Part shown: piece by piece, positions 14,934-22,654 of the stretch | How positions within the stretch are numbered: the first letter of the stretch is position 1 | How the letters are laid out: each line of letters opens with the position of its first letter | The notes under the pieces: model-generated | Databases searched by the model: none | Seen by the model: the letters and a program-made list of their open reading frames with translations, nothing else | What the model was told of the DNA's origin: nothing | Source: a virus | Virus record (IMG/VR): IMGVR_UViG_3300023176_003391 | Location: 1 to 28,624 of that record | Strand: one strand, 5' to 3' | Length of the DNA: 28,624 nt | Made by a program: the position numbers and the translations under genes

Positions 14934-14962
14934 TTTACATTCCAACGCAATTGTGTTAGAAT
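14934..14962 (+). promoter_or_regulatory. Host-type promoter of gene 43, leaderless
   Basis: TTTACA at 14934-14939, 17-bp spacer ending TGT, TAGAAT at 14957-14962. Only 6 nt follow before the ATG at 14969, so transcription should begin at or within a base of the start codon. No Shine-Dalgarno sequence exists in those 6 nt. Confidence 0.75.
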
Positions 14963-14968
14963 TATATT

Positions 14969-17455
14969 ATGTCAAACTTTTACACTTCTGTAGTTCGCTA
15001 CGGTAACTCTATGTTGTACCGTGGCTATGATAACTCTGGCAAAAATGTTTATCGTAAGGATAAGTTTTCGCCAGAGTTTTTTGTTATGTCTGAAAAAGAT
15101 ACAGGTTGGCGATCATTATATGGTCAAAAAGTTGGTCGACTGTCTTTTGATTCTATGAGAGATGCCAAAGGTTGGCTCGAATCAAATAAAGATGTGGCTA
15201 ATAGATCTGTGTTTGGTAATCCAAATTATATTCATCAATACATCACATCTAAGTTTCCAAAACAAATCGAATTTAAACGTGAGCTTATTAATGTGGCCAC
15301 GATCGATATCGAAACTGAATACGATGATGGATTTCCACATCCGTCTGAAGCCAATCAACGTGTCTTAGCTATCACTGTAAAATCAAGCAAATCTGATGTG
15401 TATTGGGTTTGGGGTTATGGTGATTTCGACACAGATAAAGCTCTTATTCAACCTGTTTTGTATACTAAATGTCATGACGAAGAAGATTTATTTCGTCAAT
15501 TTCTCAATTGGTGGTCAGATCCTGCTCGTACGCCTGATGTTATCACAGGTTGGAATACTCGATTCTTTGATATTCCGTATCTTATTAATCGTTGTGCCAA
15601 AATCCTTGGTCTTAATGATATCAAGCGATTCTCTCCATGGGGTATGGTAGACTATCGTAAAATTACTCGTCGTGGTAAAGAAGAAGATGTATACGATATT
15701 AAAGGTATTCAAACACTCGATTACCTCGAATTATTTCAAAAATTTGGTTATACATATGGTCCACAAGAATCATATAAACTTGACCATATTGCTTATGTAG
15801 TTCTTGGCGAGAAAAAGCTTTCGTTTGAAGAATCTGGTTCTCTTCGCAATCTTTATAAAGATGATTTCCAAAAGTATATCGACTATAATATGAAAGACGT
15901 ACAACTTGTTGATCGTCTCGAAGATAAACTTGGTCTTATTACTTTGGCTATGACTATCGCATATAAAGGTGGTGTAAATTATCAAGATACATTTGGTACT
16001 ACAGCGATATGGGAATCAATCATCTATCGTAAACTTAACTCACAAAAAATTGTACCACCTGCTTTTCCACCTGAAGCACATAAATCAAAATTTGCTGGTG
16101 GTTATGTAAAAGATCCTATGGTTGGTGCTCATGATTGGGTTGTATCATTCGATTTAAATTCACTATATCCTAATATTATTGTTCAAAACAATATGTCACC
16201 CGAAACTTTGATTAGCCAAAATCAAATTAATAGTGTTGACCATTATTTGAATGGTGGACTTCCAACTGAAAGTAATTACGCAGTAGCAGCTAATGGTTCT
16301 ACATATCGTAAAGATATTGATGGTGTAATTCCAAGCATTATTGAAGATTACTATGACGAACGTCGATCTATCAAAAATATGATGCTTGCTACTGAGCAAC
16401 AATATCAAAAAACAAAAGACGAAAGTTTACAAAATGAAATAAATACTCTTGGTAACCAGCAAATGGCGATTAAGATTTTGATGAACTCACTGTATGGTGC
16501 ATTGGGTAATCAATACTTTAAATATTTTGATTTGCGACTTGCCGAAGGCGTAACTTTATCTGGTCAGCTTGCTATACAATGGGCTGAAAAAGCTATGAAT
16601 ATGACCATGAATCAACTATTAAAAACCGATGCAGACTATGTTATTGCTATTGATACTGATTCTTTGTATGTTAATTTTGGCCCTTTGGTTGGGTTATTAA
16701 AACCTAAGAATCCAGTTCAATTTTTAGATAAGATATGTAAAGATCATTTTGAGCCAGCATTAGCCAAAGCATATAAACAATTGTTTAAAAATATGAATGG
16801 CCATAAAAATCGTATGGAAATGGGTAGAGAAGTTATTGCTGATCGTGGTATTTGGACAGCAAAGAAACGCTATATTCTAAATGTTCATAATAACGAAGGC
16901 GTACAATATGCTGAGCCAAAACTCAAAATTATGGGCATCGAGGCTATTAAATCTTCTACACCTGAAGTAGTACGTGACAAATTTAAAGAAGTCTTTAAGA
17001 TTATCTTGTCTGGTACAGAGGCCGAAACTCAAAAATATATCGCAGATTTTAGACAACAATTCAATAGTCTGCCTCCAGAGCAAGTAAGTTTTCCAAGATC
17101 TATATCTAATATTACGGATTGGATGGAACGTGGTTCATATAAGAAAGGTACACCGATTCATGTTCGTGGTGCTATCTTATATAACAAATACTTAAAACAA
17201 CATAAGCTTACAAAAAAGTATGAGTCGGTTGTAAATGGTGATCGCCTCAAATTCACGTATCTTAAAGTTCCAAATCCAATTCAAGAAAACGTAATCGCAT
17301 ATCCAGATGTTTTGCCCGAAGAATTCAAGCTACACCGATATGTTGATTATGATTTACAATTCGAAAAGACTTTCATCGAGCCACTTAACTTTATTCTCAA
17401 TGCGGTTGGGTGGTCAGCCGAAGAACAAGCAACACTAGAAGATTTCTTTGTGTAA
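14969..17455 (+). CDS. 43: DNA polymerase gp43 (family B)
   Basis: An 828-residue replicative polymerase (T4 gp43 is 898). Proofreading motifs are present: Asp113 and Glu115 in TIDIETE, ITGWNTRFFD, and YNMKDVQLVD. Polymerase motifs are also intact: DLNSLYPN (Asp395), KILMNSLYGALGN, and IDTDS (Asp562, Asp564). The N-terminus aligns with T4 from residue 1, which fixes the start. The C-terminus ends ATLEDFFV, a clamp-binding-like tail. In T4 gp43 represses its own translation by binding a leader hairpin; the apparent absence of any leader here would rule out that control. Its promoter is of the host type. Confidence 0.97.
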   Translation: MSNFYTSVVRYGNSMLYRGYDNSGKNVYRKDKFSPEFFVMSEKDTGWRSLYGQKVGRLSFDSMRDAKGWLESNKDVANRSVFGNPNYIHQYITSKFPKQIEFKRELINVATIDIETEYDDGFPHPSEANQRVLAITVKSSKSDVYWVWGYGDFDTDKALIQPVLYTKCHDEEDLFRQFLNWWSDPARTPDVITGWNTRFFDIPYLINRCAKILGLNDIKRFSPWGMVDYRKITRRGKEEDVYDIKGIQTLDYLELFQKFGYTYGPQESYKLDHIAYVVLGEKKLSFEESGSLRNLYKDDFQKYIDYNMKDVQLVDRLEDKLGLITLAMTIAYKGGVNYQDTFGTTAIWESIIYRKLNSQKIVPPAFPPEAHKSKFAGGYVKDPMVGAHDWVVSFDLNSLYPNIIVQNNMSPETLISQNQINSVDHYLNGGLPTESNYAVAANGSTYRKDIDGVIPSIIEDYYDERRSIKNMMLATEQQYQKTKDESLQNEINTLGNQQMAIKILMNSLYGALGNQYFKYFDLRLAEGVTLSGQLAIQWAEKAMNMTMNQLLKTDADYVIAIDTDSLYVNFGPLVGLLKPKNPVQFLDKICKDHFEPALAKAYKQLFKNMNGHKNRMEMGREVIADRGIWTAKKRYILNVHNNEGVQYAEPKLKIMGIEAIKSSTPEVVRDKFKEVFKIILSGTEAETQKYIADFRQQFNSLPPEQVSFPRSISNITDWMERGSYKKGTPIHVRGAILYNKYLKQHKLTKKYESVVNGDRLKFTYLKVPNPIQENVIAYPDVLPEEFKLHRYVDYDLQFEKTFIEPLNFILNAVGWSAEEQATLEDFFV

Positions 17456-17459
17456 AGTA

Positions 17460-17488
17460 TGTACAAAAAATGAAAAATGGAGTATAAT
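17460..17488 (+). promoter_or_regulatory. Host-type promoter of the mazG operon, leaderless
   Basis: TGTACA at 17460-17465, 17-bp spacer ending GAG, TATAAT at 17483-17488. The ATG at 17495 follows after 6 nt, the same spacing as gene 43 and gene 42. An in-frame ATG at 17477 lies inside the spacer and would not be transcribed from this promoter. Confidence 0.75.
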
Positions 17489-17494
17489 AGGCCT

Positions 17495-17908
17495 ATGAGT
17501 GAAAATTGGGTAAAAGATATCAATGAAATGCACCAGAAATACGGTGTACATGATTGGTTTGAAAATAATAAAGACAACAAAGATCTTATGAAAAAGTATC
17601 TTATGTTTCGTCTTTTGATGTGTAATGAGGAATTACATGAAACAATGCAAGCAATTAATAATGGCGATTCCGAGGAAATCGTTGACGGTCTTATTGACCT
17701 TTGTGTTTTTGCTATCGGTACTCTCGACGTTTTTGGTGTGGATGCCAATAAAGCATGGGATGAAATTTATAAAGCAAATATGGCCAAAAAAGCAGGCGTA
17801 AAACCTGGTCGACCAAATCGCTTTGGTCTTCCTGATCTATTAAAGCCAGGTGGATGGACACCACCAAATCATGAGGATAATCATGGAGATCTCTCTAACG
17901 CTGTTTAA
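17495..17908 (+). CDS. mazG: MazG-like nucleotide pyrophosphohydrolase
   Basis: A 137-residue all-helical NTP pyrophosphatase of the MazG/PRA-PH type, which splits NTPs or dNTPs to NMP and pyrophosphate. The metal-binding set is seen as Glu45, Glu46 and Glu49 (NEELHE), then Glu61 and Asp64 (EEIVDGLID), followed by a DEIYKANMAKK helix and a GLPDLLKPGGW tail. Phage versions are linked to control of (p)ppGpp or nucleotide pools; with a dCMP hydroxymethylase downstream, a dCTP-clearing role like T4 gp56 is a possible alternative (inference). The start is set by the promoter. It overlaps the next gene by 26 nt. Confidence 0.85.
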   Translation: MSENWVKDINEMHQKYGVHDWFENNKDNKDLMKKYLMFRLLMCNEELHETMQAINNGDSEEIVDGLIDLCVFAIGTLDVFGVDANKAWDEIYKANMAKKAGVKPGRPNRFGLPDLLKPGGWTPPNHEDNHGDLSNAV

Positions 17909-18809
17909 AAGCGTATTTGACAATAAGACACATCGTCGTATGGACTTGGACAATTTTGACCAGTTCAAACAATTGTTATACGATCTCGCTAAAGTGCCTC
18001 GTGAATCTAAACAAGAAGCACAACTCATATCTCCTGCCACTTACCAACCCAATACAACTCGAGCTAATGCCAATGTAGTTGATTGGGGTGGTTGGTGTGC
18101 CGTTGATGTTGATGACCATAAGTTTGAAGGAGATCTACAAAATGAGTTGGTTACCTTATATAATAAGTTCAGCTTTATTTGCTATAGTACTGCTAGCAGT
18201 CGAGAAGATTATCCTAAGTTTAGGCTTGTGTTCCCACTTACGAAAAGAGTTGAAGCAGATAACATCAGAGCTTTCTGGTATGCCCTCAATACCGAACTCG
18301 GTTCGATTGGAGATAAACAGACTAAAGATTATTCACGAATGTATTATATCCCTGGCACGTACAAGTCTGCTTTCAACTTTATTTTTGATCATACTGGTGT
18401 GGCTATAGATCCAGATGTTTTGATGGCAAAACATCCAGCTCCAATTAAAACAAGTAATAATTTTTTCGATAGATTGCCTGAAGTAATTCAATCTCAAATT
18501 ATCGAACATCGTAAATCTAAACTTGATAATACAAATTTTAATTGGTCATCATATCGTGATTGTCCATTCTTTCCTAAAAATTTGGAATCTGAATATCGCT
18601 TAATAAATAATACTGGTTGGTATCATAAAATGTATCAAATTATGGTTGCTATTGCTGGTAATGCTGTAAAAAATAATTATCCAATCACATGTCAAGAAAT
18701 TACTACTATGTGTAGAGAACTTGATCAAGAAACCGGTAATTGGTACGAAAACAGACAAATGGAAAAAGAAGCAGATAGAGCTTTAGAATATGTTTATAAA
18801 AATTTCTAG
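17883..18809 (+). CDS. AEP-like primase/polymerase domain protein
   Basis: A 308-residue protein resembling archaeo-eukaryotic-type primases of mobile elements. Residues ~68-175 show the core pattern: WCAVDVDDH with acidic Asp75 and Asp77, a strand ending FICYSTASS, then PKFRLVFPLTKRV, and DYSRMYYIPGTYK near 149-161. The C-terminal part is helical with RDCPFFPKN and a WYHKMYQIMVAIAGNAVKN segment, perhaps a primase C-terminal helical domain. Activity is unproven, and T4-like phages normally prime with gp61/gp41. GAGGAT at 17873-17878 supports the ATG at 17883; an ATG at 17871 is possible. It overlaps mazG. Confidence 0.6.
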   Translation: MEISLTLFKSVFDNKTHRRMDLDNFDQFKQLLYDLAKVPRESKQEAQLISPATYQPNTTRANANVVDWGGWCAVDVDDHKFEGDLQNELVTLYNKFSFICYSTASSREDYPKFRLVFPLTKRVEADNIRAFWYALNTELGSIGDKQTKDYSRMYYIPGTYKSAFNFIFDHTGVAIDPDVLMAKHPAPIKTSNNFFDRLPEVIQSQIIEHRKSKLDNTNFNWSSYRDCPFFPKNLESEYRLINNTGWYHKMYQIMVAIAGNAVKNNYPITCQEITTMCRELDQETGNWYENRQMEKEADRALEYVYKNF

Positions 18810-18818
18810 GGAGTTAAA

Positions 18819-19541
18819 ATGAAAGATTTAAATTATTATGTGGCTGTAAAAGGCGAACTTGGTCATAACATTGAAGGTGATTTTTTATCTAGAGAAAAAC
18901 CTGAATGGTTTAAAAAACATCCTACATTGGTTGATGGAACTATCACAAGTCGTACTGATTTCTTGAGAAAAAATTGGGAAAATATAATGAACGGATTATA
19001 TACTCCTCGTGCACTTTCGAATATAAAAACATCTCGTGCTTGTCCAGCTTTTAATACGCTATTTAAACATTCAGTTGCTATTAAATTTCCTTGTGATATT
19101 ATGATAGAAACAAGTGATAAAGGTGAATATAATTTTCAATACAAAAATCGATTCACTACTTTAAAAACAATATCACATCATTCAGCCGAACAAATGGGTG
19201 GAGATCTTGATAATTATATTGCCTTAAAGTTTGAATTCGATTGTACTATCAATGTTAAAGATACATTTGTTCAATTTGTCGATCCAATTTTTTGGAATGA
19301 TCAACCATATTTAGTTTCTCCAGGATTAGTTCCTGCTACACATTTGCCTTTAAATGTCATAGTGTTTTTTCCTAAAATAAATGAAAGATATGTTTTAGAT
19401 TGTGGTACAGTATGTGCAATAATGTCTTTTTCAAATCCAATTAAAACCCTTGTAGAAAAAGATATGAGTAAACCTATAATGAAAAGATTTTGGGAAATTG
19501 ATAAACACTTTTTTAAACTTGGAAAATATAACGATGATTAA
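18819..19541 (+). CDS. Unknown protein, 240 residues
   Basis: Not recognised. An N-terminal EKPEWFKKHP segment is followed by a helical part (RTDFLRKNWENIMNGLY), a RACPAFNTLFKHSVAIKFPCDIMIE stretch whose two Cys could bind metal or be structural, and a beta-rich C-terminal half with FVDPIFWNDQPYLVSPG. There is no membrane segment or signal peptide. AGGGAG at 18808-18813 precedes the ATG by 5 nt. Position after mazG and the primase-like gene, and overlap with the next gene, puts it in the replication/nucleotide operon. Confidence 0.7.
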   Translation: MKDLNYYVAVKGELGHNIEGDFLSREKPEWFKKHPTLVDGTITSRTDFLRKNWENIMNGLYTPRALSNIKTSRACPAFNTLFKHSVAIKFPCDIMIETSDKGEYNFQYKNRFTTLKTISHHSAEQMGGDLDNYIALKFEFDCTINVKDTFVQFVDPIFWNDQPYLVSPGLVPATHLPLNVIVFFPKINERYVLDCGTVCAIMSFSNPIKTLVEKDMSKPIMKRFWEIDKHFFKLGKYNDD

Positions 19542-20040
19542 TCAACTTTCTAATTTAGTGACTCGCGATATTGTAGTTACTCAAGACTTTTGTAATTATG
19601 CTAATCATCAATACGCTAAAGGATCATATATAGACAGAAAACACTGTGATTATCTTTTACTTGAGTGGTGGTTACTTTATGGTGCTGACAAACCTTTAGT
19701 AAAAATGCCAAGTAATTATAAACATGATTTTAAAATTCTTGATCATCTTGTTGATGCTAAAAGATTAGAAAGCATTAACTATAATATAACGCGAAGCAAG
19801 TCACGTGATGGTAAAACTGCAGAGCAAAAATTAGAAATGATGAAATCTCGAGCTTCTCAAGGCGAACTTACTCATTTCTTATTTTATAGTACTATCGACA
19901 CTAAAGAGCTTTTTAAAGTTGGTCAAGTTGTACCACATACATTTTTTGCTTATGAAGAAGCTAATAAAGTTTTACTTAAAATGCAAAAGAGTCAGTATGA
20001 TGGTTATTATTATAGACCGAAAAAAATGATAAGCCATTGA
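19534..20040 (+). CDS. Unknown protein, 168 residues
   Basis: Not recognised. It begins at an ATG overlapping the previous stop by 8 nt. The N-terminal half has many aromatic residues (DYLLLEWWLLYGADKP); a basic KSRDGKTAEQKLEMMKSRAS helix follows; the end is FFAYEEANKVLLKMQKSQYDGYYYRPKK. The mix suggests a soluble protein that could bind nucleic acid, but this is only composition. A longer in-frame start at 19498 lies inside the preceding gene. It is the last gene before a new promoter. Confidence 0.65.
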   Translation: MINQLSNLVTRDIVVTQDFCNYANHQYAKGSYIDRKHCDYLLLEWWLLYGADKPLVKMPSNYKHDFKILDHLVDAKRLESINYNITRSKSRDGKTAEQKLEMMKSRASQGELTHFLFYSTIDTKELFKVGQVVPHTFFAYEEANKVLLKMQKSQYDGYYYRPKKMISH

Positions 20041-20060
20041 TTTCAAATGAAACAAAAGCA

Positions 20061-20089
20061 TGTACAATGTATTCTGGTTATGGTAGGAT
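20061..20089 (+). promoter_or_regulatory. Host-type promoter of the DUF1599/nucleotide-sugar operon
   Basis: TGTACA at 20061-20066, 17-bp spacer ending TGG, TAGGAT at 20084-20089. The leader contains AAGGAG at 20104-20109, 6 nt before the first ATG at 20116. Confidence 0.7.
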
Positions 20090-20115
20090 AGATATATCAA
20101 ATGAAGGAGAATACT

Positions 20116-20370
20116 ATGAACGCCGTTAAAACTCTTATCGATCAAACATTTAGCTACTCAATCGAAGACAAAGATTTGAAAGATCTTTATCTTGATGATC
20201 TAAAAGCGTTTCAATTTGTTGACGTTCAAATTTCTCTTGGCAATATAGAAAATGCCGTTAATACAATTAATGATATGGATACAGAGCCTCGTGAACAAAT
20301 AGTATGTGCTATCGCAAAAGATAAAGGCAACGATTGGGTTGTAGAAAATTTAGGTTGGGAAGTTTGTTAA
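20116..20370 (+). CDS. Small unknown protein heading the nucleotide-sugar operon
   Basis: An 84-residue acidic, mostly helical protein, not recognised. It shows helices around LIDQTFSYSIEDKDLKDLYLDDLKAF and ENAVNTINDMDTEPREQIVCAIAKD, ending with GWEVC. The ATG at 20116 is preferred to the in-frame ATG at 20101 because AAGGAG lies just upstream of it. The stop overlaps the next start as TAATG. Nothing indicates a specific function. Confidence 0.65.
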   Translation: MNAVKTLIDQTFSYSIEDKDLKDLYLDDLKAFQFVDVQISLGNIENAVNTINDMDTEPREQIVCAIAKDKGNDWVVENLGWEVC

Positions 20371-20735
20371 TGAAAGACAGTTTAAAGATCCTGCAAAAAG
20401 CAGCTGAAATTCAAAATAAAAAAGGTAACGATTACCAAAATCCAAATTCACGTATTCGTCAAGCCATGTATTATCCGCGTGGTTGCGCAACCATTCTTGA
20501 TATCATGCATGCCAAGATTTTACGTATGCAGTCAGTACTTGAAGCAATGGAAAGTGATCCTGATTACGCACCAAATTTTGAATCGCTCGAAGATTCATGT
20601 ATAGATATGATTAACTATGCATCCTTCTTTGCAGCCTATATGCAAGGTGGTATGGATGGTCAAGAACCAGGTCGTGATTTTTTGAATAGGCCAATTAATG
20701 TCAATACCACACGTAAATCGCAAGCAGAAGAATAA
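20370..20735 (+). CDS. DUF1599 protein (nucleotide modification associated domain 1)
   Basis: A 121-residue helical protein with the DUF1599 pattern: KKGNDYQNPNSRIRQAM near 17-33, a helix with DIMHAKILRMQSVLEAM, and SLEDSCIDMINYASFFAAY near 72-90. The family is recurrent in phages and has been linked by genome context to base or nucleotide modification; its biochemical role is not settled. The ATG at 20370 overlaps the previous stop. Its presence between a promoter and sugar-nucleotide genes, upstream of a dCMP hydroxymethylase, fits that theme. It overlaps the next gene by 38 nt. Confidence 0.75.
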   Translation: MKDSLKILQKAAEIQNKKGNDYQNPNSRIRQAMYYPRGCATILDIMHAKILRMQSVLEAMESDPDYAPNFESLEDSCIDMINYASFFAAYMQGGMDGQEPGRDFLNRPINVNTTRKSQAEE

Positions 20736-21429
20736 ATATATCTTTGACGTAGATGGCACGCTAACTCCAAGCCGTGGACGTATGGATAAAAAATTTGCTG
20801 TATGGTTTTCTAAGTTCATCGAAAAGAACGAGGTCTATCTTGTAACTGGCAGTGATAGACCAAAAACTATTGAACAGATTGGTGAATGTATTTACGAATC
20901 GTGTAAACGTGTTTATCAATGTGCTGGTGCACAAGTTTTTAGAAAAAACGTTTGTATTAATGAAAGTGATTGGACGGCATCTGATCATCTCATTCGTATT
21001 TTGGAATTTGAATTAAGAGAAAATAAATTTCCACTTCGAACAGGTAATCACATTGAACAACGAGTAGGTCTACTTAACTTTAGTATTGTTGGTCGTAATT
21101 GTACTCTTGGTGAACGTAAATTATATGTCGAATATGATCAACTAAATCAAGACAGAGATAAAATTGCAAGTAGACTTAGAGAACATTTTAAAGATATTGA
21201 ATTTAAAGTGGCTGGTGAAACTGGAATTGATATTACTCCGTTAGGTTGTAATAAGGCTCAAATTCTAAAAGACTTCAATCGTTACGATAATATATATTTC
21301 TTTGGCGATAAAACACAATTTGGTGGTAATGACGCTGAAATTTATGATGCAGTAAATGAAATGCCATGCGGTAAATCATTTACAGTTATGGATTGGAAAA
21401 ATACGTGGAATATTCTAAAGACACTATAG
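20698..21429 (+). CDS. Eukaryotic-type phosphomannomutase, HAD family
   Basis: A 243-residue HAD phosphotransferase of the PMM type, which interconverts hexose-6-phosphate and hexose-1-phosphate. The nucleophile and acid/base are Asp17 and Asp19 in FDVDGTLTP. A VTGSDRP motif II follows; the substrate-cap region has RTGNHIEQRVGLLNFSIVGR, and the GDKTQFGGNDAEIYDA end motif is nearly diagnostic of PMM. It would feed mannose-1-P or glucose-1-P into nucleotide-sugar synthesis. AGG at 20688-20690 is a weak ribosome site. Product specificity cannot be read. Its end overlaps the cytidylyltransferase gene. Confidence 0.85.
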   Translation: MSIPHVNRKQKNKYIFDVDGTLTPSRGRMDKKFAVWFSKFIEKNEVYLVTGSDRPKTIEQIGECIYESCKRVYQCAGAQVFRKNVCINESDWTASDHLIRILEFELRENKFPLRTGNHIEQRVGLLNFSIVGRNCTLGERKLYVEYDQLNQDRDKIASRLREHFKDIEFKVAGETGIDITPLGCNKAQILKDFNRYDNIYFFGDKTQFGGNDAEIYDAVNEMPCGKSFTVMDWKNTWNILKTL

Positions 21430-21839
21430 GTTTTACATGTAGTACATTTGATTTACTGCATGCTGGGCACGTAGCAATGTTGCGTGAAGCTAAATCAATT
21501 TGTGATTATCTCATTGTTGGATTACAGGTGGATCCTTCGATTGATCGCAGATTAAAAAATACACCTGTACAAACTGTTGTTGAGAGACAGGCACAATTAG
21601 CAGCAATCAAATATGTCGATGAAGTAGTCGTATATACGACTGAAAATGATTTACTCGACATTCTCAACATGTATCCTATTGATATTCGAATACTCGGTGA
21701 AGAATATCGGGATAAAGAATTCACAGGAAAAGACGAATGCAGGAAAAGGGGAATACAACTTTATTTCAACAAGAGGGATCATCGCTTTTCGACGAGCGAT
21801 TTAAGGATGAGAGTTTCGGAATGCACGAACAAAAAATAG
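21405..21839 (+). CDS. Cytidylyltransferase-like nucleotidyltransferase
   Basis: About 144 residues of the glycerol-3-phosphate cytidylyltransferase/HldE-C type. Seen: GFTCSTFDLLHAGHV with the HAGH nucleotide-binding motif at 19-22, a LIVGLQVDPSIDRRLKNTP loop, and the C-terminal RFSTSDLRMRV segment equivalent to the ISST signature. It transfers CMP or AMP to a phosphorylated sugar or polyol; the substrate is unknown. The start is uncertain: GTG at 21405 is used here, a TTG at 21393 is the alternative, and neither has a strong ribosome site. Both ends overlap neighbouring genes. Confidence 0.75.
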   Translation: MEYSKDTIGFTCSTFDLLHAGHVAMLREAKSICDYLIVGLQVDPSIDRRLKNTPVQTVVERQAQLAAIKYVDEVVVYTTENDLLDILNMYPIDIRILGEEYRDKEFTGKDECRKRGIQLYFNKRDHRFSTSDLRMRVSECTNKK

Positions 21840-22642
21840 CTATTGTCGGATTAGGATTTGTCGGTGGCGCAGTTGCATATGGATTTAATCATCCTCATGT
21901 AACTCAACAACACATTGATCCAAAACTTGGCACTGAAATTATGGACATTGATGATGATACAGATTTTATTTTCGTTTGTGTTCCAACACCAATGGACGAT
22001 TTTAGTATTGTTCGAGAAGTCATGGAAGAATTACTCTCAAATGATTTTCCAGCAAAAATTATTCTAAAATCTACTGTTCCACCTCATATCGTTGAAGAAA
22101 TGATGCATCCAGATGTGGTGTATAATCCAGAATTTCTTACTGAAAAATCAGCAGCAGAACAATTTATTAATCCACAATTTCATATTTTAGGTGGCCCAGT
22201 TGAAGCTGTAGATGATGTTATAGATTTATATGTGGGTTATAGTTTATGTAATCCTGCATCGTTTTTTACTATGACTATGATTGAAGCTTCTTTAGTTAAA
22301 TATACTATTAATTCTTTCTTAGCGACTAAAGTAACGTTCTTTAATCAAATGTATGATCTTTGTGCACAATACGATGCTAATCCTTCTGTAGTATTTAATG
22401 CTGCTGGAGCTGATAAGAGAATTGGTCATGGTCATACTAAAGTTCCAGGATTTGACAACAAAAGAGGTTTCGGTGGAGCATGTTTCCCGAAAGATACAAA
22501 AGCAATTGTTGAAACCGCAGGTCTTGGAGTTCTTTCGATTATTGAAGAAGTCATTAAAGCGAATAATAAGTATAGAGAACAATATGAACGAGATGATCGA
22601 GAAAAAGAACAAAATATTGTTTACTTTAAGAAAGATTTGTGA
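21821..22642 (+). CDS. Short nucleotide-sugar (UDP-glucose-type) dehydrogenase
   Basis: A 273-residue NAD-dependent dehydrogenase of the UDP-glucose/GDP-mannose 6-dehydrogenase family. The Rossmann motif GLGFVGGA (10-17) and CVPTPMD are present, with NPEFLTEKSA, then EASLVKYTINSF, and the catalytic Cys221 in GFGGACFPKD. Full-length enzymes are about 400-450 residues; this one stops about 50 residues after the Cys and lacks the usual C-terminal nucleotide-sugar domain. It may be a compact phage form, or need a partner. The ATG at 21821 gives the N-terminus expected for the fold; an earlier in-frame ATG lies inside the previous gene. The gene 42 promoter's -35 box lies in its 3' end. Confidence 0.82.
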   Translation: MHEQKIAIVGLGFVGGAVAYGFNHPHVTQQHIDPKLGTEIMDIDDDTDFIFVCVPTPMDDFSIVREVMEELLSNDFPAKIILKSTVPPHIVEEMMHPDVVYNPEFLTEKSAAEQFINPQFHILGGPVEAVDDVIDLYVGYSLCNPASFFTMTMIEASLVKYTINSFLATKVTFFNQMYDLCAQYDANPSVVFNAAGADKRIGHGHTKVPGFDNKRGFGGACFPKDTKAIVETAGLGVLSIIEEVIKANNKYREQYERDDREKEQNIVYFKKDL

Positions 22643-22648
22643 TAGAAT
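22620..22648 (+). promoter_or_regulatory. Host-type promoter of gene 42, leaderless
   Basis: TTTACT at 22620-22625, 17-bp spacer ending TGA, TAGAAT at 22643-22648. The ATG at 22655 follows after 6 nt with no Shine-Dalgarno sequence. The promoter is mostly inside the 3' end of the dehydrogenase gene. Confidence 0.75.
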
Positions 22649-22654
22649 ATAACC

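Noticed and set aside
17477-17494. Upstream ATG for mazG
   Set aside because: It lies within the spacer of the promoter at 17460-17488, so it would not be on the transcript.
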